A stretch of DNA of 64,000 nt from the NCBI GenBank assembly GCA_964036315.1, contig OZ038517.1, forward strand, positions 47,437,809-47,501,808, in the 5' to 3' direction. Below are positions 45,345-56,292 of the stretch, in pieces (within the stretch, counting starts at the first letter, position 1; the number at the start of each line of letters is the position of its first letter). The notes under the pieces are model-generated. The model saw only the letters and a list, made by a program, of their open reading frames with translations. It did not search any database and had not been told where the DNA came from. The stretch comes from Acanthosepion esculentum (lineage: Eukaryota > Mollusca > Cephalopoda > Sepiida > Sepiidae). Both the position numbers and the translations under genes were made by a program.

Positions 45345-45909
45345 GTTCTTTTTTGTTTTATTGCTGCCATATATGGTCTGGAGCCCCTTCTGTTTGCCTC
45401 GGGGTTCTTGATAAGATCCAGAGACGGGTATGCAATGTAATTGGCCCTGATCTGGTTTCTCATCTGCAGTCTCTCTCTCACAGATGTGCCGTCGCCTCTC
45501 TCTGTCTCTTTTACAAATACTTCCATGGTAATTGCTCCGATGAGCTGCTATTGCTGGTTCCCAGGCTCCATGAATTTAAGCGTCATACGAGGCTGGCATC
45601 CCGTTCCCACCCTTTCACTGTTGAAACTGTTAAATGTAGACGTCTATTTTACTCAAATAGCTTCATATCTCGCACCTCATGCCTGTGGAACTCCCTTCCC
45701 TATTCCTGTTTCCCTGACAACTATAATCTCCAACTATTCAAATGTAACGTCAATCAACATTTCCAGTTGCATTGATCTATCCACCATCCTTCTCCACATC
45801 CTTTCCTCTATCACTCCTATCTGCTCTTGCTCCAAATACTCTGTAACCCCTTGCGTGCTAGTGGCTTTTAACATTGCCTGGCGTGAAAAGCTTAAAAAAA
45901 AAAAAAAAA
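45345..45909 (+). pseudogene. LINE (second family) C-terminal copy with 3' UTR
   Basis: A 140-codon frame (45353-45775) reads 'VLDKIQRRVCNVIGPDL', 'LQSLSHRCAVASLCLFYKYF', 'HGNCSDELLLLVPRLHEFKR' and 'SCLWNSLPYSCFPDNYNLQ', ending near QHFQLH. It is the best preserved copy of this LINE's C-terminus in the window. The 3' UTR that follows (45776-45893: 'ccaccatccttctccacatc', 'cttgcgtgctagtggctttt', 'gcgtgaaaagctt') ends in a run of A. This UTR is the source sequence, in antisense, of the arrays at 8.4, 40.6 and, in part, 22.9-26.4 kb. Confidence 0.85.
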
Positions 45910-45992
45910 ATCCTGCCCATCTTTAATCTTCTCATTCACTTTCACTCCCTGTGTTCTAGCAGCATTGTCATCTTGCTTGGAGTTAAAATGAT

Positions 45993-46058
<66 letters not shown>

Positions 46059-46060
46059 GG
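45910..46060 (+). repeat. LINE 3' tail running into (TA)n
   Basis: 'cattttcactccctg'-like LINE tail text ('ctcattcactttcactccct', 'gttctagcagcattgtca', 'cttgcttggagttaaaatga') ends in 'ttaaa' and passes straight into about 30 TA units. The TA microsatellite probably grew from the LINE tail. Confidence 0.7.
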
Positions 46061-46210
46061 TCAGTCCATACTCAGCACCTGACGATTGAATTGTGCATGA
46101 AACTGATTCATGCTATCAGTGAGGGATAATATGTATATTTATTAATATATAGTTAATTGCTTTGTTGTATTTCATCAAGCACTTTTTATTTAACACCAGC
46201 ACTATATGTG

Positions 46211-46261
<51 letters not shown>

Positions 46262-46737
46262 TGCTTCATCAAGATAATAATAAGCAAAGACATAAAATTC
46301 TGGAACTTAAATTACAGTGTATATAAAATATAACAGAATTGCGGCCAAAAATAAATCAAGTCAGCTATGAGTATGGCAACAAAGTTCTTAAATTTTTGTA
46401 GCAGGAAAGTGTTATATAAAAAAAAATACTAAATTAAAATACTACAATTAAAAAATCTTTAAAAAAATTACATGTTACCTTTCTTCATAAAGCTAAAAAA
46501 AAATATTTTGAATTCACGGTGTTATATCCATAGATATACGACTACTGAAGATGGTCTCAGATGAGATTGAAAGTACTTGGGAAAATAAAAATTATTTGAA
46601 AGAAAATTTTGTAAGATTTCTTATTTTTTACAGCCACCAAGAAATTAATTTGAGGGCTTGAAAGGATTAAATCTAAAATAAATAGATTTAATACATCTAA
46701 ATTATTTAGACAAATATACTTGAATGAAAATATACTG

Positions 46738-46785
<48 letters not shown>
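46061..46785. other. Unassigned, with (TA)n at 46214-46260 and (CA)n at 46740-46779
   Basis: AT-rich sequence between microsatellites. No gene resolved. The VCVCVC-type frame at the CA tract is an artefact. Confidence 0.5.
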
Positions 46786-46955
46786 CAGTGTAACCCGGAT
46801 ATAAGAGAGTTGTCGAAACCAGAGACGATGTCTCTTATATCCGGGTTTGGTCTATTATATATACATTAACACAGGCTCTAATTTGGGACCAGAGAAAATC
46901 TCTCTTATATCCGGGTCTCTCTTATATCCGGGTCTATTATATCCGGGTTACACTG
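46786..46955. mobile_element. 170-bp MITE with 18-bp perfect TIRs and TA target
   Basis: It begins 'cagtgtaacccggatata' and ends with its exact reverse complement, flanked by TA on both sides. Inside, 'cttatatccgggt' is repeated several times near the right end and 'ctcttatatccgggttt' near 46.83 kb, so the TIR motif has multiplied within the element. TA targets and CAGT ends suggest a Tc1/mariner or pogo relative. No coding capacity. Confidence 0.9.
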
Positions 46956-47222
46956 TATATAATAATAATAATAATAATCAGAAAAGAGAAACCACAAACA
47001 TCTTTGGTTGTAATGTGCATTTTAGAAAAAAATATATTATGCTTTATTTTACATAATTTTGCTACACACGTTTCCGGTCTTGCCACCTTCCTCAGGGAAA
47101 GAGTGGATATTTCCACATATTATTAAAAGGAATTAATTTTTCTTATTTTGTTGATGCTAAATATTCTTGATATTAGACATTCTCTTTTTTGTGTGTTAGT
47201 GAGCCAAATGTCTTTCTTGAAC

Positions 47223-47260
<38 letters not shown>

Positions 47261-47560
47261 TATATAAAAAAGTATGAAGACATTATGATCACTTATTTGT
47301 TAGCAAAACATTGCTCAGTGCTTTGATGGTAAGGTGCAAAATTAACTGTTTAATTCCAGTCTGAGGGGGTTCGTCTCTCCAGGCAGTACCTATTCCTCAG
47401 GATGGTGTTAGAATCTTTACATGTTACCTAAGGCTTTCCCAAAAGGAAATTTTGATGGGGCTGAACTACTTTTAGTTTCTAGTTATATGTACAATGATTT
47501 TAATTTTGGCTTTGGGCCACATTCCATTAAGTGTAAATTCAGATAAACATTAGGCTTTAG
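46956..47560. other. Unassigned; (TAA)n, (TA)n and a dispersed repeat piece
   Basis: Contains (aat)n at 46962-46978, (TA)n at 47222-47266, and at 47435-47540 a piece shared with 41.4 kb ('tactttttagtttctagtt'-like, 'gggccacattccattaagt'). Confidence 0.5.
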
Positions 47561-48215
47561 ATAAGAATGGGGAGGCTTGGGCAGTGCCTTTAGATATTGC
47601 CAAGGAATATGACAGAGTTTGACATACTGGCCTTTTTCACAAGTTCAAGGGCTATCGTAACTCTGACAGAATATTTGCCTTAATCCAATCATTCTTGACA
47701 ACTCGTATAATGAAGATTATGTGGCATGCCCATGATTCTCAATCATTTCACATTAATGCTGGTGTCCTCCAGTACTTACTTTGGGTGTCCGTGGACCAAA
47801 TTTGTTTCTTATCTTCACCAATGACCTTCCCAATGTCATTAGTTCCCAACTCAGTATTTATACCGATGACACAATTATTTACTCCTATTTTAATAGTAAA
47901 TCTGATAGGTTGGACAAAAAAAAAAAGGTAGCTGTTCTTGAAAATGACCACCAATCAGTTGTTAAACAGGGCAAGAAATTACTTGTAAATTTCTTCTCTT
48001 TATTACAGTGTTCAGTCTGCTTTACTCTTTGGCCTACTTTATGTCTTAATATCTGAGACAATGTTTTTTGTGCTCTTTGTTGGCATCTGTTTTCAAAAAT
48101 GATCGCCAATCAGTTGTTAACCAGGGCAAGAAATGACTTGTAAACTTTTTCTCTTTATTGCAGTGTTCAGCCTGCTTCACTCTGTGGCCTACTTCATATC
48201 TTGATATCTGAGATG
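47560..48215 (+). pseudogene. LINE reverse transcriptase fragment (palm region)
   Basis: Shifting plus-strand frames give 'HTGLFHKFKGYRNSDRIF', 'IQSFLTTRIMKIMWHAH', 'HINAGVLQ', then 'GPNLFLIFTNDLPNVISSQ' and 'LSIYTDDTIIYSYFNSKSD'. This is the reverse-transcriptase palm domain. The catalytic YADD box reads YTDD, and the usual GVPQGSVLGP region is damaged. The segment 'ccaatcagttgttaa' to 'ttatatctgaga' is present twice (about 47945 and 48100), a local duplication of about 155 bp. Confidence 0.75.
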
Positions 48216-49440
48216 ATGTTTTTTTTTTCTTCTTCGTTCTTATTTTTAAGACAAGAAAACTGTTCTGAAAGAATCAATTTAGAAATGAAAATATGCTATT
48301 TTGAATTTTATTTTTTAGCTGAGAACAGACAAATTATTAATAAAGAAAACTCGACAAATTTGGTTGCTAGAAAGTTAGTGGGTGGGATGTTGAACAAGTG
48401 CACGACGTATTTCGTGCAAGCGAATGGTATTAGTTTGGTGTTACATTAAAGATGAAAATGTTTCATTTCAGCAAAGTATTCATTTGCAAGGAAGCTTTGT
48501 CGAAAATAAACGTTTAAAAAAAAACATCTCATGAGGAAATTATCGGCAGCCAAAGTGATACCTCAAGATGATAAAGTAATTAGTTCAAACAAATCAGGAA
48601 AGAGAAATGCTTCATTTCTTCTCCCCCAGGATACCCCCACACACACACACACACACACATCAGGGTTTTAAAAAAAAAAAAATGCCTAAATGCACAAATT
48701 GCCCATGTTTCCTAGTTTGGATTTTTTTTTTTTGTTAACTGTTCTCTGTTGGTCCACTTTTTTTTCCCTAATTCTTTCTCGTTCTCTATTATATCTTCAA
48801 GGTTTTGTTTCGTTTTCGGCTTTTTCTTTTACCAAACTCTGTCTCTCTCTCTTGCTCTCTACGTTCATTTGCAAATCTGCGCCATTTCCTCCCATTGTCA
48901 AACTTTTATTTATTCCGTTTCATTATCCTGTTACTGTTTTCTATTGTTTCTTTTCTTGACAGCACTTTGGGAATTTCTTTTTCGAATTTGCCTTGTTGTG
49001 TTGTTTTCTTTTCCCTCGTGGTATACTGCGACAAGGTCAAGAGGAGCTTTTGCGGATTAGCGCGTCTTTGCCATTGGATTCAACAGCATTTGCCCAAAGA
49101 AAGCCCCCACAAGAAATAGAAAATGGCAGATTCCTGCAAGCATGCTTTTTCAAAAATTATTTATGTGCATTCTTGAAGGTGTGAAGTGTTCCTCTTCGAA
49201 TTGTTCAACACAAAATCTCTTTGTTATTCTATAAAATTTTGGGTTTGTTTTCTTTGATGCAGGTAGAGGATCGTTTTCAAGTAGAATGATAGGCACCTCC
49301 CCTTATTTCTTTACCCAGAAGGCCTATAAAGAATTTTCTATGACCTCATCATCCATTTTCTGGAATTATGGGGTGGTGCTGCATCCCTGTTGACAACCAT
49401 TCCCATTGTTGATTTTTCCACTATTATATTCTTCTATTTA
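48216..49440. other. Unassigned, pyrimidine-rich stretch
   Basis: Three overlapping frames of 89-104 codons near 48.7-49.1 kb are rich in Phe, Leu and Ser because the plus strand is pyrimidine-rich. No motif, repeat match or convincing splice sites. A short (CA)n lies at 48639-48659. Confidence 0.35.
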
Positions 49441-50300
49441 GCATGTCCCTTCAAGATATGGACCATCATGGCTCTCCACAATTTCCTATCCTTTGTAGCT
49501 CTAAGTAATGCCTGCCCCTTTACTATTCCTCCCAGTTCTGCTCTGCCAAACATTTACACAAGCTCGTTAAGTAGGTTGATCATGGCTCTCCACAATTTCC
49601 TATACTTTGTAGCTCTAAGTAATGTCTGCCCCTTTACTATCCCTCCCAGTTCCCTTTCTACCATCTATTTACACAAGTTCGTTAGGTTGGTTGATCGTGG
49701 CTCTCCACAACTTCCCGTCCTTTGTAGCTCTAAATAATGACTGTCCCTTTAATATCCCTCCCATTCTGCCATCCATTTACACAAGCTTGTTAAGTAGGTT
49801 GATCATGGCTCTCCACAATTTCCTATCCTTGTAGCTCTAAGCAATATCTGCCCCTTTACTATCCCTCCCAGTTTCTGTCCTGCCATCCATTTACACAAAA
49901 TCGTTAGGTAGGTTGATCATGGCTCTCCACAATTTCCTATACTTTGTAGCTCTAAGCAATATCTGCCCCTTTACTATCCCTCCCAGTTTCTGTCCTGCCA
50001 TCCATTTACACAAGATCGTTAGGTAGGTTGATCGTGGCTCTCCACAATTTCCTATCTTTTGTAGCTCTTCATAAGGTTTATCTTTTCACTATCACTCCCA
50101 GTCCCTGATGTGTCATCCATTTACAAACACTTTTTAGGTAGGTGATGATGGCTCTCCACAACTTTCTATATTTTGTAGCTCATAGTTTGATTTGTCTTTT
50201 CACTATCACTTGCAGTTCCTGTTTTGCCATCCATTTACACAAGCTCGTTAGTTTGTGATCATGGCTCTCCACAACTTCCTATCCTTTGTAGTTCTACGTT
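49440..50300 (-). repeat. About 115-bp tandem array, 8 units, LINE C-terminal tail
   Basis: 'tggctctccacaatttccta' recurs near 49.47, 49.58, 49.70, 49.80, 49.92, 50.03, 50.15 and 50.26 kb. Minus-strand translation gives the LINE tail 'KLWRAMI' with linkers like 'LGGIVKGQILLRA', matching the 27-kb LINE tail. This is an independent expansion with a shorter unit than at 27 kb. Confidence 0.88.
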
Positions 50301-50303
50301 TGG

Positions 50304-50540
50304 TTGTTGTTTATGCATTTCCACAGTTTTCATCTGAACACTTCTGCACACCAGGCTGAAAATGATGATCAAAGGACTCAACGGTTAAGGAGAAATGCCT
50401 CTTCAACTGCTGCTGCGTGTGAGGCTGAAACAAGATTGAGAATGCCACCCCCGATTCAAATTGCTAACCTTCCATTTGGGGGGGTGCCTCAGTTGCACTC
50501 AAATGTTGTTACTAATATTGATTTTCAGGTGGACTGACTT
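50304..50540 (+). pseudogene. Unrecognised 77-codon frame, possibly Helitron-related
   Basis: The frame includes 'ENDDQRTQRLRRNASSTAA' and 'NLPFGGVPQLHSNVVTN'. The QR.QRLRR.ASS.AA pattern resembles the repetitive charged N-terminal region of some animal Helitron replicase proteins, but only a short piece is present and the match is from memory of the pattern. It follows the LINE-tail array directly. Confidence 0.3.
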
Positions 50541-50639
50541 TAAACTTCAACTGCTTCAATTGAATGGCAAAAATTCCCAGTAATGAAAGACCCAGTCGAA
50601 GACAAGATTCCTGCTAGTTTATGTATAGTATGAAAATAT

Positions 50640-51090
50640 TGGTCATAATTATACTATAGAAATGATTTTATAATAATTTTACTATAGAAATGATTTGATA
50701 ATAATTTTACTATAGAATTGATTTTATAATAATTTTACTATAGAAATGATTTTATAATAATTTTACTATAGAAATGATTTCATAATAATTTTACTATAGA
50801 ATTGATTTTATAATAATTTTACTATAGAAATGATTTTATAATAATTTTACTATAGAAATGATTTTATAATAATTTTACTATAGAAATGATTTCATAATAA
50901 TTTTACTATAGAAATGATTTTATAATAATTTTACTATAGTAATGATTTTATAATAATTTTACTATAGAAATGATTTCATAATAATTTTACTATAGCATTG
51001 ATTTTATAATAATTTACTATAGAAATGATTTCATAATAATTTTACTATAGAAATGATTTTATAATAATTTTACTATAGGAATGCACTGCA
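50640..51090. repeat. 28-bp minisatellite, about 16 units
   Basis: Units of 'ttttactatagaaatgat' plus 'tttataataa' at 28-bp spacing. The last unit runs into 'ctataggaatgcactgcaaa', the longer form found in the 121-bp array at 1.1-1.7 kb. Confidence 0.93.
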
Positions 51091-51645
51091 AATAATTTGG
51101 TACCAGTAATCTATTACAATGGAATGAAAAAAAAAGTATCAATTGTTATGACTTAATGTAAATGTTACTTCTGGAACAGTGAAGTATGTGTGTGATTTTG
51201 ATGTGAGAACACGAAAGGAAGTAAATCCAGTTATTAAACCGAGACAATTACAGTCACTCTTATCATCAATATTCACAGCACATTGGGCAAGAAAGGAAGA
51301 ATGAAGTTGATGAGGGCCCATTGGCTGCATAATGATATACATCTCAAAAGCATCGCTCTTCTTGCCCCTCAGCAAACTCATTAACCATAACATTGCTTCT
51401 TCCTCTCTTTTAAACCTTTGAGAGGAATATTTATAAGATTATCACTTGATTAAACAGAAGGTTTATCACACCACCTTGGCATCCATGTTAATCCTTGAGT
51501 GGGAAATTTTATTAAGTATTTGTTTCGATAACAACTGACTGGCCCCTGTTAAGGTTGACAAAGCGAGTAACAGCTTTGTGCTGTTATGAGGTTCCAAGTC
51601 CGTAAGGTGAAAATGGTTTGACCAAGTAATCCCAAAATAACCCTC
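51091..51645. other. Unassigned sequence
   Basis: No recognised repeat or gene. Frames of 70-84 codons on the minus strand have no motif. Confidence 0.35.
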
Positions 51646-51933
51646 TTCTTCATTTGGTAAAGTGTCATGATCACCCATGTCTTGAAAGGACAGAAAATGT
51701 AAAAGATATAGTGGAGAGCCATGATAGACACTGTATGTAAAATATGTGATGATAAGCCATAATCACCCATGTCTTTTCAAGACATGGGACGTAAAAGATC
51801 TAGTAAAGAGCCATGTTCATCCATGCCCTGAAAGAAAAGAAAATGTAAGAAGAGCTCTGGGAGAGACATGATTACCCATGTCCTAAAAGACATGGGGCAT
51901 GATCACCAATGCTCTGAAAGGAAAAATGGGGTT
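51646..51933 (+). repeat. Diverged LINE-tail repeats
   Basis: 'gtggagagccatgatagaca', 'cacccatgtcttgaaagg' and 'agagccatgttcatccatg' are decayed relatives of the 54-bp array that starts at 52.3 kb. 'cccatgtcttttcaagac' plus 'atggg' forms a short hairpin. Confidence 0.6.
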
Positions 51934-52250
51934 GACTGTAGTCAGGATCATAGAGTTGTTATGAACTCCATGATCCTTTACTTAGCTGTAGAGTATGTGC
52001 CTTGCTAGTTTTGAATGCAGAGTTTTCCTTCTACTAGACTAGCTTCCAACCAAGGCTGAAGAATCTAGTCAGCTCTCCTATTTAGTCCACAGCAGGGATG
52101 ATGTGGACTCATACATTTTCTAAGGGGATTTTTGCATAGAAGTGAATGCAACAAATTTGACGGGAATTCAAACTTGACGGGAATTCAAATTTGACTCCCC
52201 AATTTCTAATTGTCAGTCATTTTACATTATGCCACCCACATATCCAGAGC
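51934..52250 (-). repeat. tRNA-derived SINE
   Basis: Shares 'catgatcctttacttagctg', 'tagagtatgtgccttgct' and, at the tRNA end, 'tttacattatgccaccca' with the 56.57-kb SINE. It separates the diverged LINE-tail repeats from the homogeneous 54-bp array. Confidence 0.65.
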
Positions 52251-52269
52251 TATGATTTTCCACATCTTG

Positions 52270-53375
52270 AATGTAAATGAGATATAAATATCTGGTAGAG
52301 AACCATGTCAAGAATGGACCCAGGAAAAAAAATATGTGGTGGAGAGCCATGATTGCCCCTGTCAAGAAAGGGCTCTGGACACAAAATATCTGGTGGAGAG
52401 CCATGATTGCACATGTCAAGAAAGGGCTCTGGACACAAAATATCTGGTGGAGAGCCATGATTGCACATGTCAAGAAAGGGCTCTGGACACAAAATATCTG
52501 GTGGAGAGCCATGATTGCACATGTCAAGAAAGGGCTCTGGACACAAAATATCTGGTGGAGAGCCATGATTGCACATGTCAAGAAAGGGCTCTGGACACAA
52601 AATATCTGGTGGAGAGCCATGATGGCACATGTCAAAAAGGGCTCTGGACACAAAATATCTGGTGGAGAGCCATGATTGCACATGTCAAGAAAGGGCTCTG
52701 GACACAAAATATCTGGTGGAGAGCCATGATTGCACATGTCAAAAAGGGCTCTGGACACAAAATATCTGGTGGAGAGCCATGATTGCACATGTCAAGAAAG
52801 GGCTCTGGACACAAAATATCTGGTGGAGAGCCAAGATTGGTCATGTCAAGAAAGGGCCGTGGACACAAAATATCTGGTGGAGAGCCATGATTGCACATGT
52901 CAAGAAAGGGCTCAGAACACAAAATATCTGGTGGAGAGCCATGATTGCACATGTCAAGAAAGGGCTCTGGACACAAAATATCTGGTGGAGAGCCAAGATT
53001 GGTCATGTCAAGAAAGGGCCGTGGACACAAAATATCTGGTGGTAAGCTATGATTGTCCTTGTCAAGCAAGGGCTCAGAACACAAAATATCTGGTGGTGAG
53101 ACATAATTTCCCTAGTCAAGCAAAAGCTCAGGGAAAAAAGTATCTTGGGGAGAGCCATGATTTCCCATGTCAAAAAAGGACACAAAATATCTGGTGGAGA
53201 GACATAATTGCCCATGTCATGCAAGGGCTTGGGGTAAAAAGTATCTGATGGAGAGCTATGATTGCACATGTCAACAAAGAGCTTGGGACACAAAATTTTG
53301 GCTTCAGAGCCATGATTGCCCATGTCAAGAAAGGGCTCAGGACACAAACTGGAGAGCAATAATTGACAATAAATA
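52270..53375 (+). repeat. 54-bp tandem array, about 20 units, LINE-tail related
   Basis: Units read 'tctggtggagagccatgatt' plus 'gcacatgtcaagaaaggg' and 'ctctggacacaaaata', 54 bp, with some 53-bp units. In one frame they give 'WWRAMIAHVKKGLWTQNI', closely like the LINE tail KLWRAMIAHVLK..GT. The right half (after 53040) is diverged. Long frames on both strands (up to 188 codons) result from the multiple-of-three period. I do not call a protein. Confidence 0.93.
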
Positions 53376-53494
53376 GTAAAACAAACAATGGGATATAAAA
53401 TAATAATAATAATAATATCTGCTTGAGTTGGCATAATATTTTTTTTACATATTTGTACACCTTTTAAAATTCTGTTCTTCACCCAATACAAACT

Positions 53495-53665
53495 CCAAGA
53501 GATAGAGTGCTAATGAAAGAGTTTGTATGTGCAACGAAGGAGAAGGAGGTGCATATCATGAGAGTATGTAGGACAGGTAATAGTTGACTCTAGACTTGAA
53601 GAGCAAAGATTGTAGTGACTGGGGAAGCATCCTCTTGGGAGTCTGCTTAATGAAAAAAACTTTTC
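53495..53665 (+). repeat. Single copy of the 36.7-kb dispersed repeat
   Basis: 'ccaatacaaactccaagag', 'gcatatcatgagagtatgt', 'gttgactctagacttgaag' and 'ggggaagcatcctcttggg' parallel the units at 36.7-37.5 kb. Confidence 0.65.
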
Positions 53666-53859
53666 AAGTTTAATTACTATATACCAATGCAAATACAGTT
53701 ACTGGATATCAATAAAGTATTTTCCTAAAAAATTGATTTAACAGAAAAATTTCATAAATTTTGCCAGATGGTAGCACTGGCTGCACAGTCAATGAAAGAT
53801 GAATATTTCTTTATAAATAAATCGTAAATATCACCATTACCATAAAAAATGGTAAAAAT

Positions 53860-54850
53860 CATTTCTAATGCATTCCTATGAAAAATAACTGCCAGTAAAT
53901 TCTCACAGGAAAAATAGTTTCAGTGCTTGCTTATACTAAAATCATTTCCAATGCATTCCTAATAGTAAAATCATTACCAAATCATTCCTAATAAAATCAT
54001 TTCCTATGCATTCCTAATAAAATCATTTCCTATGCATTCCTAATAGTAAAATAATTTCCAATGCATTCCTAATAATAAAATCATTTTCAATGCATTCCTA
54101 ATAATAAAATCATTTCCAATGCATTCCTTATAGTAAAACCATTTCCAATGCATTCCTTATAGTAAAACCATTTCCAATGCATTCCTCATAGTAAAATCAT
54201 TTCCAATGCATTCCTAATAGTAAAACCATTCCCAATGCATTCCTCATAGTAAATCATTTCCAATGCATTCCTAATAGTAAAATCATTTCCAATGCATTCC
54301 AAATAGTAAAATCATTCCCAATTCATTCCTAATAGTAAAACCATTTCCAATACATTCCTAATAGTAAAATCATTTCCAATGCATTCCTAATAGTAAAATC
54401 ATTCCCAATTCATTCCTAATAGTAAAATCATTTCCAATGCATTCCTAATAGTAAAATCATTTCCAATGCATTCCTAATAATAAAATCATTTCCAATGTAT
54501 TCCTAATAGTAAAACCATTTCCAATGCATTCCTCATAGTAAAACCATTTCCAATGCATTCCTTATAGTAAAACCATTTCCAATGCATTCCTTATAGTAAA
54601 ATCATTTCCAATGCATTCCTAATAGTAAAATCATTTCCAATGCATTCCTAATAATAAAATCATTTTCAATGCATTCCTAATAGTAAAATAGTTTTCAGTG
54701 AATTCCTAATATTAAAATCACTTCCAAAGCAGTCTTAATAGTAAAATCATTTCGAATACATTCCTAGTAGTAAAATCATTTGCGATACATTCCTAGAGCG
54801 AAGTCGTTTCCAATGCATTCCTTATGCTAAATTTATTTTCAATTCATCTC
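53860..54850 (-). repeat. 29-bp minisatellite, about 33 units
   Basis: Units of 'catttccaatgcattccta' plus 'atagtaaaat'. The reverse complement, 'attttactattaggaatg' plus 'cattggaaatg', is the core of the 121-bp array at 1.1-1.7 kb. Both edges decay. Confidence 0.93.
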
Positions 54851-55157
54851 TACATTAAAATTCATCTCATTTCCATGCCCATACATACACTTCGTATTTG
54901 TTGTACGGCTGTACAGCGCATCACAAATGAAACTTGAAAATTATTTGATTAATATATTCCATTATTAATATTGAGTATACGTAAAATACTTTGTATTTCA
55001 TTACGAATATTTAGAAATTATAAAATAATGACGATTGTATTTAATCTTTTTATTCATTTTATTTAGGTGTGCTGATTAAAAGGGATTATTTTGAATTTTA
55101 TCTTAATTTACACCCGTTTTTCTGATTTATTTAATTTTCCTTTTTTCCTTTTTCTAG
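54851..55157 (+). other. 3' end of intron and splice acceptor
   Basis: AT-rich sequence ending in a pyrimidine tract (55128-55155) and 'ttttctag'. A branch-site-like 'ttctgattta' lies about 35 bases upstream of the AG, at 55120-55129. These are the acceptor signals of the exon at 55158. Confidence 0.65.
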
Positions 55158-55262
55158 ATATTTACCGGACCAGATTGAGCAGAAAGTGTCAACATTTCGC
55201 AAAATGTTGATGGATAAGGAAGGTGTCACTGAGGTGGTGTCAACATCAGAAGAATCGTTAAG
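55158..55262 (+). CDS. Internal coding exon of an SRRM2-like (cwf21-domain) splicing factor
   Basis: The 105-bp exon is bounded by a strong acceptor ('cctttttctag') and donor ('AAG' then 'gtaagc'). It begins with the last base of a split codon (consistent with Gly) and ends with two bases of the next. The 34 whole codons read 'YLPDQIEQKVSTFRKMLMDK' then 'EGVTEVVSTSEESL'. With the preceding Gly, this resembles the end of the cwf21 domain of SRRM2/SRm300, where a QGY...I..KV..FR.ML..K pattern leads into a short linker. That domain binds the spliceosome core near Prp8. The other exons are not in view, so both introns are very long. No other plus-strand exon was found. Identity rests on this one short segment. 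Confidence 0.7.
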
Positions 55263-55584
55263 GTAAGCCTTTTTTTTTTATCATATTTAAATTTTTCTGT
55301 TTGCTTCTTACTTTTTTGTTTCTTTTTTCTTTTAACTCTTCATTGTTCCTGCAGAAATTTCCTCACCAAAAGAAAAACAAAAAAAAAAATAGAATCCTTC
55401 ACCATATAATTCATTTTGACGTTTCTTAAAAATAAAACTCAATTCATTATTCAAGCATCTTTCTTCCGCAGCAGAAATATGTTCATAAACCTGCATATCT
55501 CTTGTTTGATATCATTACTTCCAAGTTAATGGCATTCCCTAATGCCTACAGTTCTAACTTGTCCACATTTTTTTTATTGTTATT
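55263..55584 (+). other. 5' part of the downstream intron
   Basis: Begins with the donor GTAAGC. AT-rich, with T and A runs. No repeat recognised before 55585. Confidence 0.55.
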
Positions 55585-55622
55585 TCCCACAATACAAAGC
55601 CCAAGTGCTCCTCTAGGTAGAG
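55585..55622 (+). repeat. Left part of a dispersed repeat split by the hAT insertion
   Basis: 'cacaatacaaagcccaagtg' here and 'ggttacagagtgagattgtt' at 57527 are adjacent in the intact copy at 62.71 kb ('acacaaaactcaaagttc' then 'aaggttactgagtgagat'). Confidence 0.6.
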
Positions 55623-56104
55623 CGGCGTCTCTCAACCTTTTTACTCTTGTGGAACCCTTGAAATAGTTTTCATGTCTCTGGGAACCCCTGAATAAAATTA
55701 TTATATACCATTATTAACATCTATCTCTTTCATATTTTATAATAACCAAGGATTTTTCAACAATATGCCATACGTGTATAGTAAAATTATCAATATAAAA
55801 TTAAACAAAAATCACTCATAAAGGCATTAGCCTATTTATCACTAGGGTTCTGATGACACAACGCTTTTTTTGACGGGCCTTGGGTCCTTGATTTAAGAAG
55901 CAACTTGACCCAAACAGTTTTGAGTTCAATCCTTGGCCTCAGCATATTATGAACAGTCCAATTTCTAAACTGATAAAAGAAAATCAATATTTTTAGATTC
56001 TGAAACGTGCCATAGCTTGGAGGTCTAATGTAGCATTTCTCGACATTTTTACCTTTTGGTTGCTGAAAACATTAGGTTTATAATACCCAGAAATTCATAC
56101 CTAG

Positions 56105-56185
56105 ATGTCATCACAGTGGATAAAGGCGTTGGTTAGATCCAGTGACAGACCCAAAGAGTGTGAGTTCAATACCCGGTTAAGGCAG
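56105..56185 (+). repeat. tRNA-like SINE head
   Basis: 'cagtggataaaggcgttgg' (A-box-like) and 'gtgagttcaatacccggtt' (B-box-like) in tRNA-like spacing. A related but weaker B-box-like 'tgagttcaatccttgg' is at 55920. Promoter part of a SINE, not a tRNA gene. Confidence 0.55.
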
Positions 56186-56292
56186 TGGAGAACTTTCAGA
56201 GGGAAAATTAGCAGGAGATAACTGATAACTGACATCCATCAAACATGGCTAGTGGAACTAGAACAGTCTACCCCAGTGATTGAAATAAAGGC

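Noticed and set aside
48690..49184. Phe/Leu-rich frames of 89-104 codons that look like membrane proteins
   Set aside because: Caused by a pyrimidine-rich plus strand; three frames are open together and no motif or good splice site is seen.
52222..53248. Frames up to 188 codons on both strands
   Set aside because: The 54-bp LINE-tail array explains them; multiple frames are open simultaneously.
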